Below are positions 1 through 8,756 of a stretch of 64,000 bases of DNA, in pieces. How positions within the stretch are numbered: position 1 is the stretch's first letter; each line of letters begins with the position of its first letter. Under the pieces are notes generated by a model that ran no database searches, was not told the DNA's origin, and saw only the letters and a list, made by a program, of their open reading frames with translations. Made by a program: the position numbers and the translations under genes. The DNA comes from Candidatus Methylopumilus universalis (GTDB lineage Bacteria > Pseudomonadota > Gammaproteobacteria > Burkholderiales > Methylophilaceae): contig NZ_CP040968.1 of the NCBI RefSeq assembly GCF_006365315.1, forward strand, positions 558,001 to 622,000, written 5' to 3'.

Positions 1-1304
1 CCAGGCAATGGTGTAATGACGTGACCACCTGTTTCTGTCTGCCAAAATGTATCTACAATAGGGCAGTGATGATGGCCAATTTTTTCGTAATACCACATCC
101 ATGCCTCGGGATTGATAGGCTCACCTACTGAGCCTAAAAGACGAAGACTGGATAAATCGTAAGTGTCAGGGTTAGATTCTTTATTTAATTCTGAAGCTTT
201 AATGAGGGATCTGATTGCTGTGGGCGCTGTATAAAAAATACTAACATGATGCTTTTCTATCATTTGCCAAAACCGACCTGCATGAGGAAAAGTCGGAATG
301 CCTTCATAAATAAGTTGTGTGGCTCCCGAAGCAAGAGGACCATAGACCACATAGGTATGTCCTGTTATCCAACCCACGTCAGCCGTACACCAATAAACAT
401 CATCCCCTTTAATATCAAATGTCCATCTCATGGTATTTAAAGCATGGAGAAGATAGCCTGCTGAAGAGTGCTGAACGCCTTTAGGGGTTCCAGTTGAGCC
501 TGACGTGTATAGTAAAAATAAGGGGTGTTCGGCATTAACATATACCGGATCACAATCGGTCAATTGATTTTTAATTAGCTCATGCCACCAAATTTCTTTA
601 GCTTTTAACTCAATCCCTTCTTTTGATTTCTTTAGCACTACAGTGCCAATCACTGATTCACAACCGCCTAAACTAAATGCTTCATCTACTGCAGATTTAA
701 GGGGAAGTGTTTTGCCACCTCGAAATTGCACGTCTGCTGTAATGACAAGTCTAGCTTGAGCATCTTTAATCCGCTCTTGAATACTTTTTGCTGAGAAACC
801 TCCAAAGACAACTGAGTGTGTTAATCCAATTCTGGCACAAGCAAGCATGGCGACAACCGCTTCGATTCCCATAGGTAGATAAATAAGAACTCTGTCAGCT
901 AGATCTAAATTGAATGTTTTTAGGCCATTGGAGAATTGACAAACTTTTTCATAAAGCTCTTTGTAAGAGACGTTGGTGATATCACCATTATCAGCTTCAA
1001 AAATAATTGCGGTTTTATTAGGTTGAGTAATTAAATGCTTATCAAGACAGTTATATGAAACATTTAATTCCCCATCTTCAAACCATTTATAAAAAGGGGC
1101 ATTAGAATCATTAAGTGTTTTAGTAAATGGTTTTTTCCAAATGATTAATTCGCGAGCGAGGTCAGCCCAAAATTTCTCATAATTTTCGCTTGCAGAAGTG
1201 CAAAGTTTTTCGTAAGCAGCCATGCCAGATACATTGGCATGATCTACAAACACTTGATCTGGATGAAATATTCTATGTTCGCTTAAGACTGATTCAATAC
1301 CCAT
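1..1304 (-). CDS. acs: Acetyl-CoA synthetase, 3' end cut off by window edge
   Basis: AMP-forming acetate:CoA ligase: acetate + ATP + CoA gives acetyl-CoA via acetyl-AMP, in the cytoplasm. About 434 N-terminal residues are present (family length about 650). The start is the ATG at 1304, giving [17 protein letters not shown]. The N-terminal region reads AAYEKLC, and the adenylate-forming P-loop signature [13 protein letters not shown] follows near residue 270. Downstream [17 protein letters not shown] and [11 protein letters not shown] are diagnostic for Acs. The C-terminal acetylatable lysine lies outside the window. It diverges from the sensor kinase gene across 168 bp. In a methylotroph it would salvage acetate. 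Identity is firm; the missing end is only the window boundary. Confidence 0.96.
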   Translation of the reverse strand, partial: MGIESVLSEHRIFHPDQVFVDHANVSGMAAYEKLCTSASENYEKFWADLARELIIWKKPFTKTLNDSNAPFYKWFEDGELNVSYNCLDKHLITQPNKTAIIFEADNGDITNVSYKELYEKVCQFSNGLKTFNLDLADRVLIYLPMGIEAVVAMLACARIGLTHSVVFGGFSAKSIQERIKDAQARLVITADVQFRGGKTLPLKSAVDEAFSLGGCESVIGTVVLKKSKEGIELKAKEIWWHELIKNQLTDCDPVYVNAEHPLFLLYTSGSTGTPKGVQHSSAGYLLHALNTMRWTFDIKGDDVYWCTADVGWITGHTYVVYGPLASGATQLIYEGIPTFPHAGRFWQMIEKHHVSIFYTAPTAIRSLIKASELNKESNPDTYDLSSLRLLGSVGEPINPEAWMWYYEKIGHHHCPIVDTFWQTETGGHVITPLP

Positions 1305-1472
1305 ACGTTTTTACTTAAAATCAACTTTAAAAATTAAACCTATTATTGGTAGTAATTTATTTTATGTAAAGCGAAAAAATTACACTTCAATTATTTTCAT
1401 TATTTAACGCTTGTGAGCTAGGCTTTATGTGTGGTAAAAGTCATCCATTACTATGATTATTATCAGTACATT

Positions 1473-3182
1473 ATGAATTTAAGAGTTAGATTAAATCTTT
1501 TAATTACAGCCATCTTGTTGATCTTTTTTGTTTCAATGGGTTACACCATAATGAAAGGATCAAAAGAATCTATTCAAGAAGGTGTAGAGTCAGCCAATCG
1601 CGTGACGATGCAGCTATTAGATACGGTTATCATAAGCTCTTCTCAAAATCCAGAATGGGGCTATACCCATGATGTCTTAAAGAGGTTTTTAGAAGAGCTA
1701 GGTCATGTTAGAAGTAGTAATATTTACTTATATACGCTTCAAGGTGAACTTCTTTATGCCTCCCCACTTTCTAAATATCGTATAAACGATCCCCCACCAC
1801 CCAAATGGTTTGAAACTTCTCTAGCGCCAAAAGAAGTTATAGATACCAGAACAGTAAGATTTGGTAAGCTCATTGTAAAAACAAATCCTATAGGAGCTAT
1901 AAAAGAGTCGTGGGCCAAGATGAAGCATTTCTTTTTGATCACGTGCGTATTTTTTGTATTGTTAAATATGCTGGTGTATTGGATGCTTGGTTTTTGGTTG
2001 CGACCACTTGAACCAATGGTTGAGGCAATTACCAAAATGGGTGAAGGTGATTTTGAAGCGAGACTTCCTGATTTTAACCTTCCTGAATTTGCAGTCATAG
2101 CAAAAAACTTTAATCGTATGGGCGACTCACTCCAAGCGAAAGTTCGCGAAAATCAACGTCTCGCATTGATTGCCCAACAAACTGCAGATGCTATTGTTAT
2201 ACACGATCTACAATCTAAAATTTCCTTTTGGAATGCTTCGGCAGAAAAAATATTTGGGTATTCTCCAAAAGAAATATTGGGGAAGTCTGCTTATGTGCTT
2301 ACCACCAAAGTACATGAGAATGAATTAAGAAAAAGCTTTCAACTAATTCATTCAGGAAAAAATATCCACAATGTAGAAACACAAAGAACCAAGAAAAATG
2401 GAGAAGTAGTTGATGTCGCTATATCATTTTCACCACTTAAAGATCCTATAACTCATGAAATCATTGGTGATATCTGTAGCATGAGAGATATCAGTGAAAA
2501 GAAAATTGCAGAAGAGTCAAAATTAAAACTCGAAGAAAATAGAAAATTCACTCAATTAATTCAAAGTCATATTGAAGATGAAAGAAGAAGTTTGGCAAGA
2601 GAACTGCATGATGAATTAGGACAGTACGTATCCGCTATTAAGATATTCGCATCTAATATTTCAAATAAGGCTAAAAAATTATCACCTGAAATTGAAAAAA
2701 ATGCAGACTCTGTTATCTCTGCTGCAAATCAGATTTATGATGGAATGCATAGTATTATTAAGCAGTTAAGACCAGGTTCTCTCGATAACCTGGGTTTAGC
2801 TGAAACCATTAAAGACACAGTGAATACCTGGCAAAAACAATATGAACATTTAAAAATTCATTTGGTAATTAAAGGCGATCTTAATCATCTAAATGAAACT
2901 TTAAATATTAATATTTATCGAATTATTCAGGAGGCTATGAATAATGCTTTAAAGCATTCGAAAGCTAAAGCGATTAACATTAATTTGGTATTAAATAAAA
3001 AAGGATTTTTGGAATTAAACTTTAGTGATGATGGTCAAGGTATGGATCTTAAAAAAGTAGATCAAACAAAAAATTTCGGTATTCTGGGTATGCAGGAGCG
3101 CATTCAATCTTTGAATGGTTCGTTTGAATTAATTTCTAAAAAGAATCAAGGTACGCAGATTTTAATCTCTGTACCAACTTAA
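1473..3182 (+). CDS. Membrane sensor histidine kinase, NarX/MoxY-like (HAMP-PAS-HisKA_3)
   Basis: Two-component sensor of 569 residues. It has a first membrane segment at about 7-26, a periplasmic sensing domain to about 150, a second membrane segment at 152-175, HAMP at about 176-225, and a PAS domain at about 228-345. The HisKA_3 dimerisation box RELHDELGQ carries His379, and a GHKL ATPase follows with N box (QEAMNNALKHS), G1 (DDGQGMD) and GILGMQERI. The N-terminal MNLRVRLNLLI start resembles the LapD_MoxY_N type found in the methanol-regulatory kinase MoxY/MxaY. I chose ATG 1473 over an upstream GTG at 1431, because membrane-protein homology begins there; neither start has a strong ribosome site. 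It lies 12 bp before its response regulator. Confidence 0.88.
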   Translation: MNLRVRLNLLITAILLIFFVSMGYTIMKGSKESIQEGVESANRVTMQLLDTVIISSSQNPEWGYTHDVLKRFLEELGHVRSSNIYLYTLQGELLYASPLSKYRINDPPPPKWFETSLAPKEVIDTRTVRFGKLIVKTNPIGAIKESWAKMKHFFLITCVFFVLLNMLVYWMLGFWLRPLEPMVEAITKMGEGDFEARLPDFNLPEFAVIAKNFNRMGDSLQAKVRENQRLALIAQQTADAIVIHDLQSKISFWNASAEKIFGYSPKEILGKSAYVLTTKVHENELRKSFQLIHSGKNIHNVETQRTKKNGEVVDVAISFSPLKDPITHEIIGDICSMRDISEKKIAEESKLKLEENRKFTQLIQSHIEDERRSLARELHDELGQYVSAIKIFASNISNKAKKLSPEIEKNADSVISAANQIYDGMHSIIKQLRPGSLDNLGLAETIKDTVNTWQKQYEHLKIHLVIKGDLNHLNETLNINIYRIIQEAMNNALKHSKAKAININLVLNKKGFLELNFSDDGQGMDLKKVDQTKNFGILGMQERIQSLNGSFELISKKNQGTQILISVPT

Positions 3183-3194
3183 AAAGGATATAGA

Positions 3195-3833
3195 TTGAGT
3201 CAAATTAAGATTTTGCTTGTCGACGATCATGCAGTAGTTCGCATGGGCTTTAAGATGCTTATAGAAGCCGAAGATGATATTACAGTCATCGGTGAAGCAG
3301 AGAGTGGCGAGGTTGCTATTAAATTATTTCAAGAATTGAAACCCGATATTATTGTGATGGATATCACAATGCCTGGTATCGGAGGTCTAGAAGCTATTGA
3401 TCGTATTATAGCTAAAGATAAAAATACCAAAATTCTTGTTTTATCAGCCCATGAAGATTCAGTTCATCCCAAGCGAGTGCTTAATGCTGGCGCGATGGGC
3501 TATTTGACAAAAAGAAGTGCTGCGGAAGAGTTAATCAAAGCAATTAAATCTATTCATCAAGGAAAGCGTTATCTGGAGCCTAATATTGCGCAACAAATGG
3601 CTATTACACAATTATCAGGAGAAACAAATCCAGTTGAAATTCTTTCAGACCGAGAGTTTGAAGTTTTTATAGCATTAGCTAAAGGTAAAAGTACAAATGA
3701 AATTGCAGATACCTTATGTCTCAGTCCAAGAACAGTTGGTACGCATTTATATAATATTAAGCAAAAGTTAAATGCAAATAATTCAGCCGAGATTGCTTTG
3801 ATCGCTATTCGCTGCGGCTTAATTGATCCTTGA
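3195..3833 (+). CDS. NarL/FixJ-family response regulator
   Basis: Partner of the preceding kinase, 212 residues. The receiver domain (1-120) has the acidic pair D10-D11, phosphoacceptor Asp56 in IIVMDITMPG, and conserved Lys106 in GYLTKRS. A LuxR-type helix-turn-helix covers about 148-205, with LSDREFEVF and CLSPRTVGTHLYNIK. The start is TTG at 3195, supported by an AAAAGGA ribosome site at 3182-3188. The C-terminus overlaps tail-to-tail with the convergent EamA gene by 15 bp. HisKA_3 kinases normally pair with NarL-type regulators, so the pairing is standard. The targets are unknown; control of methanol oxidation (MxaX-like) is a guess from the kinase N-terminus. Confidence 0.92.
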   Translation: MSQIKILLVDDHAVVRMGFKMLIEAEDDITVIGEAESGEVAIKLFQELKPDIIVMDITMPGIGGLEAIDRIIAKDKNTKILVLSAHEDSVHPKRVLNAGAMGYLTKRSAAEELIKAIKSIHQGKRYLEPNIAQQMAITQLSGETNPVEILSDREFEVFIALAKGKSTNEIADTLCLSPRTVGTHLYNIKQKLNANNSAEIALIAIRCGLIDP

Positions 3834-4682
3834 TTTCAAGCTAATATTTGAAGCGATAGCGCCACTTATAATAATCATAAGCGCGCCCAATACATCCTCA
3901 ATCCTCATTGTCTCGTTAAAATAAAGAAGGCTGATAATGCCGGAAAAAACGATTGCTAGATAAGATAGCGTGCCAATGACAATAGAATTGCCAAGTCTGT
4001 ATGCGCGTGTCATTGCAATTTGTGCAATGGTGGCAGACAAGCCAAGAGGGATTAATATCCAAATATCATTCCATGCCAACTTTTGATAGTCGGTAAAACT
4101 AATCCACAATCCCGATCCTATTGAGGATACAAGCGTAAAATAAAAGACAGTTCGCCAATCAGGCTCGTTAAGTTTGCTTAGCTGTATGACGTGAATGTAA
4201 GCCAAAGCAGCACCAATACCCGAGACCAATCCCACTAAACCCGCAAACCAACTTTGCCATTCGCCGTGGGGATCAAGAATTAATAAAGCGCCAGTAAAGC
4301 CAACGATTGTGCATATAAAAATCGATTTTTTTATTTTTTGGTGCGAGATAAAGGGCAAGAAAAATCCAAGAAATATAGGCGAGGTGTAATTGAGGGTCAT
4401 GGCAGAGCCTAAATTGAGATGTGCGATGGCATAAAAGAAAAAAGCTAAAGATAAGAAACCTACGACACCGCGGTCAATTTGTTTTCTAAGGTGCGGCGTT
4501 TTAATTTCTTTGTGACTTATAACAATGTAAAGAAAAAGAAATACGAGACTTATAAATGAACGGTAGAACACAAGTTCAACACTAGAAAAATGTGTAGAAC
4601 CAAGTTTTACAAATGACCCCATGAGGGAAAAAAAGAAGGTGGCTATAATAATCCATAGCATGCCTTTTTTCTGATCTGTCAT
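3819..4682 (-). CDS. EamA/DMT-family inner-membrane transporter
   Basis: Drug/metabolite-transporter family protein of 287 residues with about ten hydrophobic helices in two EamA repeats (about 5-135 and 145-280). MLWIIIATFFFSLMGSFVKL opens the first, and NLGSAMTLNYTSPIFLGFF is a typical repeat-1 motif. A longer frame starts at 4712, but ATG 4682 is preferred: it forms an ATGA junction with the stop of the upstream Rieske gene, the usual sign of translational coupling. The substrate cannot be told from sequence; family members export amino acids, nucleotides or other metabolites. The coupling suggests it handles the oxygenase's substrate or product. Confidence 0.85.
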   Translation of the reverse strand: MTDQKKGMLWIIIATFFFSLMGSFVKLGSTHFSSVELVFYRSFISLVFLFLYIVISHKEIKTPHLRKQIDRGVVGFLSLAFFFYAIAHLNLGSAMTLNYTSPIFLGFFLPFISHQKIKKSIFICTIVGFTGALLILDPHGEWQSWFAGLVGLVSGIGAALAYIHVIQLSKLNEPDWRTVFYFTLVSSIGSGLWISFTDYQKLAWNDIWILIPLGLSATIAQIAMTRAYRLGNSIVIGTLSYLAIVFSGIISLLYFNETMRIEDVLGALMIIISGAIASNISLKSRIN

Positions 4683-5797
4683 AGATGGGAAGACATTTCT
4701 GTTTGATACCATTGATGAAAATGTTTTAAGCCATCTTCCAATGGTTCGTGATAAGGGCCCATATCTTCTTGTTTGTTTTTGAAAAGTGAGCGTCTTCCCT
4801 CATGCATTTTTTCACAAATAATTTTATCTTCAAGAGCAGTTTCGTTATAGGCAGCTTGTTGCGCAGCAATATAGTCTTGATCAAAGAGAATGGTTTCTTC
4901 TGGATAATAAAACTCAATAATATTTCTGCAATGATTGGCTTCATCAGGAATGAGATGAGAGACGACGATAACATTCGGATACCATTCGATCATGAAAAAA
5001 GGATAAATCGTGAGCCAAATTGCTCCAAATGGTGGTTTTGAATGCCCACTTTGCTCATTGATTTTGGATTTCCAAAGGTCATAAACTTTAGAGCTTTTTG
5101 AGTGATTTTTTTCTCTAAAAGGTACTTTTTGAATAGATGAAAATGCTTTAAATTCCCATGATAAATCATCACAATCTACGATGTTATTAAGACCGGGGTG
5201 AAATGCCCAAACATGATAGTCCTCAAGATAAACCTCAATAAATGTTTTCCAATTAAAATCATAATGATCAATTTTGACGCTATGAAGTTTATATGCATCA
5301 AAATTCAATAATTGATTTAATTGTTTAAACTCCATTGCATCTTTGACATTTATCGATGACTGCTTATATGTTTGTTTAAAAATGAGATTGTGAATTTCTT
5401 CGGCTGGAAATAACTCTAAGTTTAAGCATGGATTTTCCTTGAAGTAGGGTGCGCCTTCCAATGTGCCATCAAGCCCATAAGTCCAACGATGAAGAGGGCA
5501 GACAATATGCGAAGCTGAACCTTGATTTTCCAGCATAAGCGCTTGTCTATGACGACAAACGTTACTTAATACGTTAATTTTGCCGTTATTATTTACAAGC
5601 ACTGCTGATTTATTAAGCGCTTCTAGAACATGGTAATTACCGTGTTGAGGCACCATTAGCCGATGACCTAAATATTTTGGATATTTATCGAAAATTACTT
5701 TTTTTTCTATTTCGAAAATATGAGGGTCTATATAGCTATGAACAGGTAGCTGACTAAAATTCTTAGCTTGGGAATCAACCGTCTTGAGTGTCAACAT
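4679..5797 (-). CDS. Rieske non-heme iron oxygenase, alpha-subunit type
   Basis: Ring-hydroxylating or CntA-like oxygenase alpha subunit, 372 residues. The Rieske [2Fe-2S] ligands are Cys81, His83, Cys100 and His103 (CRHRQ then CPLHRW). The mononuclear iron site is in EVYLEDYHVWAFHPG, with His195 and His200 as ligands; Glu188/Glu192 occupy the positions used for electron transfer in this family. EDKIICEKMHEGRRS near the C-terminus carries the expected third-ligand Asp. No reductase or ferredoxin partner is adjacent. The E-x3-E-x2-H-x4-H spacing resembles the quaternary-amine monooxygenase branch more than classical dioxygenases, but the substrate is unknown. It is first gene of a coupled pair with the EamA transporter. 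Confidence 0.85.
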   Translation of the reverse strand: MLTLKTVDSQAKNFSQLPVHSYIDPHIFEIEKKVIFDKYPKYLGHRLMVPQHGNYHVLEALNKSAVLVNNNGKINVLSNVCRHRQALMLENQGSASHIVCPLHRWTYGLDGTLEGAPYFKENPCLNLELFPAEEIHNLIFKQTYKQSSINVKDAMEFKQLNQLLNFDAYKLHSVKIDHYDFNWKTFIEVYLEDYHVWAFHPGLNNIVDCDDLSWEFKAFSSIQKVPFREKNHSKSSKVYDLWKSKINEQSGHSKPPFGAIWLTIYPFFMIEWYPNVIVVSHLIPDEANHCRNIIEFYYPEETILFDQDYIAAQQAAYNETALEDKIICEKMHEGRRSLFKNKQEDMGPYHEPLEDGLKHFHQWYQTEMSSHL

Positions 5798-5845
5798 ACG
5801 AGATTATTATGTATTAGGAAATGATTTTTAAAAACTAGGGCAATT

Positions 5846-5921
5846 TTGCCTTAAATCGGTTTTTTTGCAAACTTAATTCGCCTTTTAAGCCCGCTATCTT
5901 GCTTAAATCGGGTATTTAAGC
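5846..5921. promoter_or_regulatory. Repeated motif and hairpin upstream of small membrane-protein genes
   Basis: The 172-bp gap between the divergent Rieske gene and the 31-residue ORF holds two near-copies of TTGC(C)TTAAATCGG, at 5846-5859 and 5899-5912. The second copy is part of a perfect inverted repeat, GCTTAAAT-CGGGT-ATTTAAGC at 5901-5921. This looks like an operator pair or a regulator half-site arrangement. No known regulator consensus was recognised, and a chance repeat in AT-rich DNA is possible. Confidence 0.35.
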
Positions 5922-5969
5922 TACTCTCATTCTTTGAATATTTATGCATTTTTTTAGAGGAGTTTTTAG

Positions 5970-6065
5970 ATGAAAAATCCACTTGATTCAATTTTAGGAA
6001 CAATCATTTCAGGCTTGGTTCTAACGCTAGTGCTCTACGTTTTTCTTAAAAACTTTATTTTGTAG
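5970..6065 (+). CDS. Small single-pass membrane protein, 31 residues, unknown function
   Basis: A short frame starting MKNPLDSILG and continuing with one hydrophobic stretch of about 20 residues (roughly 9-28, TIISGLVLTLVLYVF), ending KNFIL. A strong ribosome site, AGAGGAG at 5956-5962, lies 7 bp before the ATG, which is unusual in this window and argues for real translation. The stop is 11 bp before the next membrane-protein gene, so the two are probably co-transcribed. The charged N-terminus and single helix fit an inner-membrane subunit or regulator of its neighbour. I do not recognise a family. Confidence 0.6.
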   Translation: MKNPLDSILGTIISGLVLTLVLYVFLKNFIL

Positions 6066-6076
6066 GAGTTTGAATA

Positions 6077-6568
6077 ATGGAATTTATACCTGGACTTGCT
6101 AGATGGCTTCATGTTGTAGCCGGTATTACATGGATTGGTTTACTTTATTACTTTAACTTAGTGCAAATTCCTGCATTAAAAGACGCAGCTGCAGATGGGT
6201 CAGCGGGCGGTATCACAAAGCATGTTGCACCTCGTGCTTTATTATGGTTTAGATGGGCTGCTGTAGCAACTTGGTTAGCAGGCGCTGCAATTCTGCAAGA
6301 AAATTTTATTGCTGCATTTACATTGCAAACTGGCTACGAAGGTATTGGCATAGGTTCTTGGTTAGGCACGATCATGCTATTTAATGTGTGGGTTTTAATT
6401 TGGCCAAACCAACAAAAGATTCTGGGTATGGTTCAAGCTACTGATGATGAAAAAGCAAAAGCTCGCAGAGTCGCATTTCTAGCATCAAGAACCAACTTAA
6501 TGCTTTCTCTCCCAATGCTTTTCTTTATGGCAAATGGATTGAGTCATCGCGCATTAATCGGTCTTTAA
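6077..6568 (+). CDS. PuuD-like four-helix membrane protein
   Basis: 163 residues with four hydrophobic segments at about 8-28, 53-73, 92-110 and 138-157. WLHVVAGITWIGLLYYFN is the hallmark of the membrane domain of PuuD-type urate hydroxylases and related DUF989-like proteins, whose conserved histidines may bind heme. PuuD proper is longer, with a C-terminal cytochrome domain; here only the membrane part exists. No purine-catabolism gene is nearby, so uricase activity should not be assumed. A ribosome site GTAGGAG at 6062-6068 precedes the ATG. It is probably expressed with the 31-residue ORF and ends before a strong hairpin terminator. Confidence 0.6.
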   Translation: MEFIPGLARWLHVVAGITWIGLLYYFNLVQIPALKDAAADGSAGGITKHVAPRALLWFRWAAVATWLAGAAILQENFIAAFTLQTGYEGIGIGSWLGTIMLFNVWVLIWPNQQKILGMVQATDDEKAKARRVAFLASRTNLMLSLPMLFFMANGLSHRALIGL

Positions 6569-6584
6569 TTTAATTTAAGCTGAA

Positions 6585-6612
6585 ACAAACGGAGGCTTAA
6601 GCCTCCGTTTGT
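6585..6612 (+). terminator. Perfect 28-bp palindrome, probable terminator before argD
   Basis: ACAAACGGAGGCTT is followed directly by its exact reverse complement, so a hairpin with a stem of about 12 bp and a tight loop can form. A short GTGTTTAT run follows rather than a long T tract. It separates the PuuD-like gene from argD, whose ATG lies 23 bp further on. Confidence 0.7.
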
Positions 6613-6634
6613 GTTTATAAGTACGGAAAATTGT

Positions 6635-7813
6635 ATGTCAAAAATGATGGATACTTACGCTAGACAACCCGTAACCTTTGAAAAAGGCCAAGGCGTTTGG
6701 CTATGGGCTAAAGATGGTAAAAAGTATTTGGATGCACTATCCGGGGTAGCTGTAAACGGCTTAGGCCATACACACCCAAAATTAATCAAAGCCATTAGCG
6801 AGCAAATATCACGACTCATTCACGTATCTAATGTTTACCATATTGCTGAACAAGAAAAATTGGCTGAAAAGCTCACAGCAATTTCTGGTATGGATAATGT
6901 ATTTTTCTGTAATTCAGGATGCGAAGCGAATGAAGCGGCTATCAAATTAGCAAGGCTTTATGGACATCAAAATGGCATTGATACGCCAGAAATTATAGTA
7001 ATGGAAAAAGCGTTTCATGGTCGAACGATGGCAACGTTATCAGCGACTGGTAATCGAAAAACACAAGCTGGCTTCGAGCCTCTTGTGGGCGGATTCATTC
7101 GAGTAGCTTTTGATGATTTAGAAGCCATTCAGCAGATTGCTTCAAGAAAAAATAATGTAGTTGCAATTCTTGTCGAGCCCATTCAGGGCGAGGGTGGTAT
7201 TAATATCCCAAACAATATTCAAAATTATCTCAAAGGTTTAAGGGACATCTGTGACCAACACAATTGGTTATTAATGTTAGATGAAGTACAAGGCGGTATT
7301 GGCAGAACTGGAAAGTGGTTTGTGCATCAACATAGCTCTATTAAGCCTGATGTCATGACGCTTGCTAAAGGCTTAGGTTCTGGTGTGCCTATTGGCGCTT
7401 GTCTTGCAAAAGGGAAAGCAAGTCATGTCTTTACACCAGGTAAGCATGGATCTACATTTGGTGGTAATCCATTAGCAACTGCTGCAGGTTTCGCAACATT
7501 AAGTATTATTGAAGAGGATAAACTTTGTAATCATGCATTAAAAATGGGGACACTAATTAACGAAGAATTTACTAGGCAATTAAAAGATTGCCCTCAAGTT
7601 AAAGTGGTTCGTAACTTAGGTCTCATGATCGGTATAGAGTTTGATCAGCCATGCGGTGAATTAACTAAATTAGCTTTAGATGAAGGGCTGCTTATTAATG
7701 TGACAGCGGAGAAAGTGATTCGTCTTTTACCGCCTCTGATTATTAAAGAAGAAGAAGTGTTGGAACTTGTAGAAAGATTATCCAAAGTGATTAAATTTTT
7801 TTTAGCAAAGTAA
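6635..7813 (+). CDS. argD: Acetylornithine aminotransferase
   Basis: PLP enzyme of arginine biosynthesis converting N-acetylglutamate semialdehyde to N-acetylornithine; it can also serve as succinyldiaminopimelate aminotransferase in lysine synthesis. 392 residues, normal length. Visible class-III aminotransferase motifs are FFCNSGCEANEAAIKLAR, EPIQGEGG, the aspartate in LMLDEVQGGIGRTG, the PLP lysine in TLAKGLGSGVPIGA, and GSTFGGNPLA. The start MSKMMDTYARQPV at 6635 was chosen over an in-frame GTG at 6611, which lies inside the terminator palindrome. It begins an argD-argF-argG run; argF starts 19 bp downstream. Confidence 0.95.
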   Translation: MSKMMDTYARQPVTFEKGQGVWLWAKDGKKYLDALSGVAVNGLGHTHPKLIKAISEQISRLIHVSNVYHIAEQEKLAEKLTAISGMDNVFFCNSGCEANEAAIKLARLYGHQNGIDTPEIIVMEKAFHGRTMATLSATGNRKTQAGFEPLVGGFIRVAFDDLEAIQQIASRKNNVVAILVEPIQGEGGINIPNNIQNYLKGLRDICDQHNWLLMLDEVQGGIGRTGKWFVHQHSSIKPDVMTLAKGLGSGVPIGACLAKGKASHVFTPGKHGSTFGGNPLATAAGFATLSIIEEDKLCNHALKMGTLINEEFTRQLKDCPQVKVVRNLGLMIGIEFDQPCGELTKLALDEGLLINVTAEKVIRLLPPLIIKEEEVLELVERLSKVIKFFLAK

Positions 7814-7832
7814 TATAAGCAGAATTTCCTTT

Positions 7833-8756
7833 ATGAAAACAAAACATTTTTTAAGATTTAATGATCTCAAGCGAGATGAGTTTGAATATATTTTCGCGAG
7901 AGCAAGTTGGATCAAAAAACAATTTAAAGAGTACAAGCAGTACTGGCCTCTTGTCGACAGAACTTTGGTAATGATTTTTGAAAAAGCTAGCACTCGGACG
8001 AGGTTATCGTTTGAAGCAGGCATTCAACAGTTAGGCGGCTCAGCAATTTATTTAAATACGAGAGACTCTCAATTAGGCAGGGGTGAGCCTGTAGAGGATG
8101 CAGGACAGGTTATTTCCCGCATGTGTGACCTTGTGATGATCCGAACATTTGAGCAAGACATCATTGACCGATTTGCACAAAACTCGAGAGTGCCTGTGAT
8201 TAATGGATTAACCAACGAATATCATCCATGCCAAATTCTTGCAGATATTTTTACCTATATTGAACATAGAGGCTCCATTCAAGGCAAAACAGTTGCATGG
8301 ATTGGCGATTCGAATAATGTATGTAATACATGGCTCCAAGCGGCTGAGGTATTAGATTTTAATGTGCATGTTTCTACGCCTAAAGGTTATGAGGTTGAAG
8401 TTGAGCGAGCAGGCTTATACGGCGATAAACATTTTGAAGAATTTGAAGACCCTATGGATGCAGCGAAAGACGCTGAAATTGTTACAACTGATGTATGGAC
8501 GAGTATGGGATTTGAATCTGAAAATGAAGAACGTTTAAAAGATTTTGCAGATTGGCAAGTGGATCAGGAGATGATGTCAGTTGCATCATCAAATGCATTG
8601 TTTATGCATTGTCTTCCAGCACATCGAGGTGAGGAAGTCACAGCAGAAGTTATTGACGGCACTCAAAGCGTTGTATGGGACGAGGCTGAAAATCGTCTTC
8701 ATGTTCAAAAAGCATTGATGGAATACCTGTTATTAGGAAAAATGAAAAATGAGTGA
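7833..8756 (+). CDS. argF: Ornithine carbamoyltransferase
   Basis: Condenses carbamoyl phosphate and ornithine to citrulline. 307 residues, typical for the anabolic enzyme. The carbamoyl-phosphate loop [10 protein letters not shown], the HPCQ motif in [14 protein letters not shown], and the ornithine-binding [12 protein letters not shown] are intact. The 3' end overlaps argG by 8 bp (ATGAAAAATGAG junction), so the two are translationally linked. Nothing unusual in length or composition. Confidence 0.97.
   Translation: MKTKHFLRFNDLKRDEFEYIFARASWIKKQFKEYKQYWPLVDRTLVMIFEKASTRTRLSFEAGIQQLGGSAIYLNTRDSQLGRGEPVEDAGQVISRMCDLVMIRTFEQDIIDRFAQNSRVPVINGLTNEYHPCQILADIFTYIEHRGSIQGKTVAWIGDSNNVCNTWLQAAEVLDFNVHVSTPKGYEVEVERAGLYGDKHFEEFEDPMDAAKDAEIVTTDVWTSMGFESENEERLKDFADWQVDQEMMSVASSNALFMHCLPAHRGEEVTAEVIDGTQSVVWDEAENRLHVQKALMEYLLLGKMKNE

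Noticed and set aside
246-440. Open frame on the plus strand inside acs
   Set aside because: It is antisense to strongly conserved Acs motifs on the minus strand and has no recognizable domain.
1431-1472. GTG start adding 14 residues to the sensor kinase
   Set aside because: The added segment (many Tyr/His) is unlike family N-termini; the ATG at 1473 begins the expected signal-anchor sequence.
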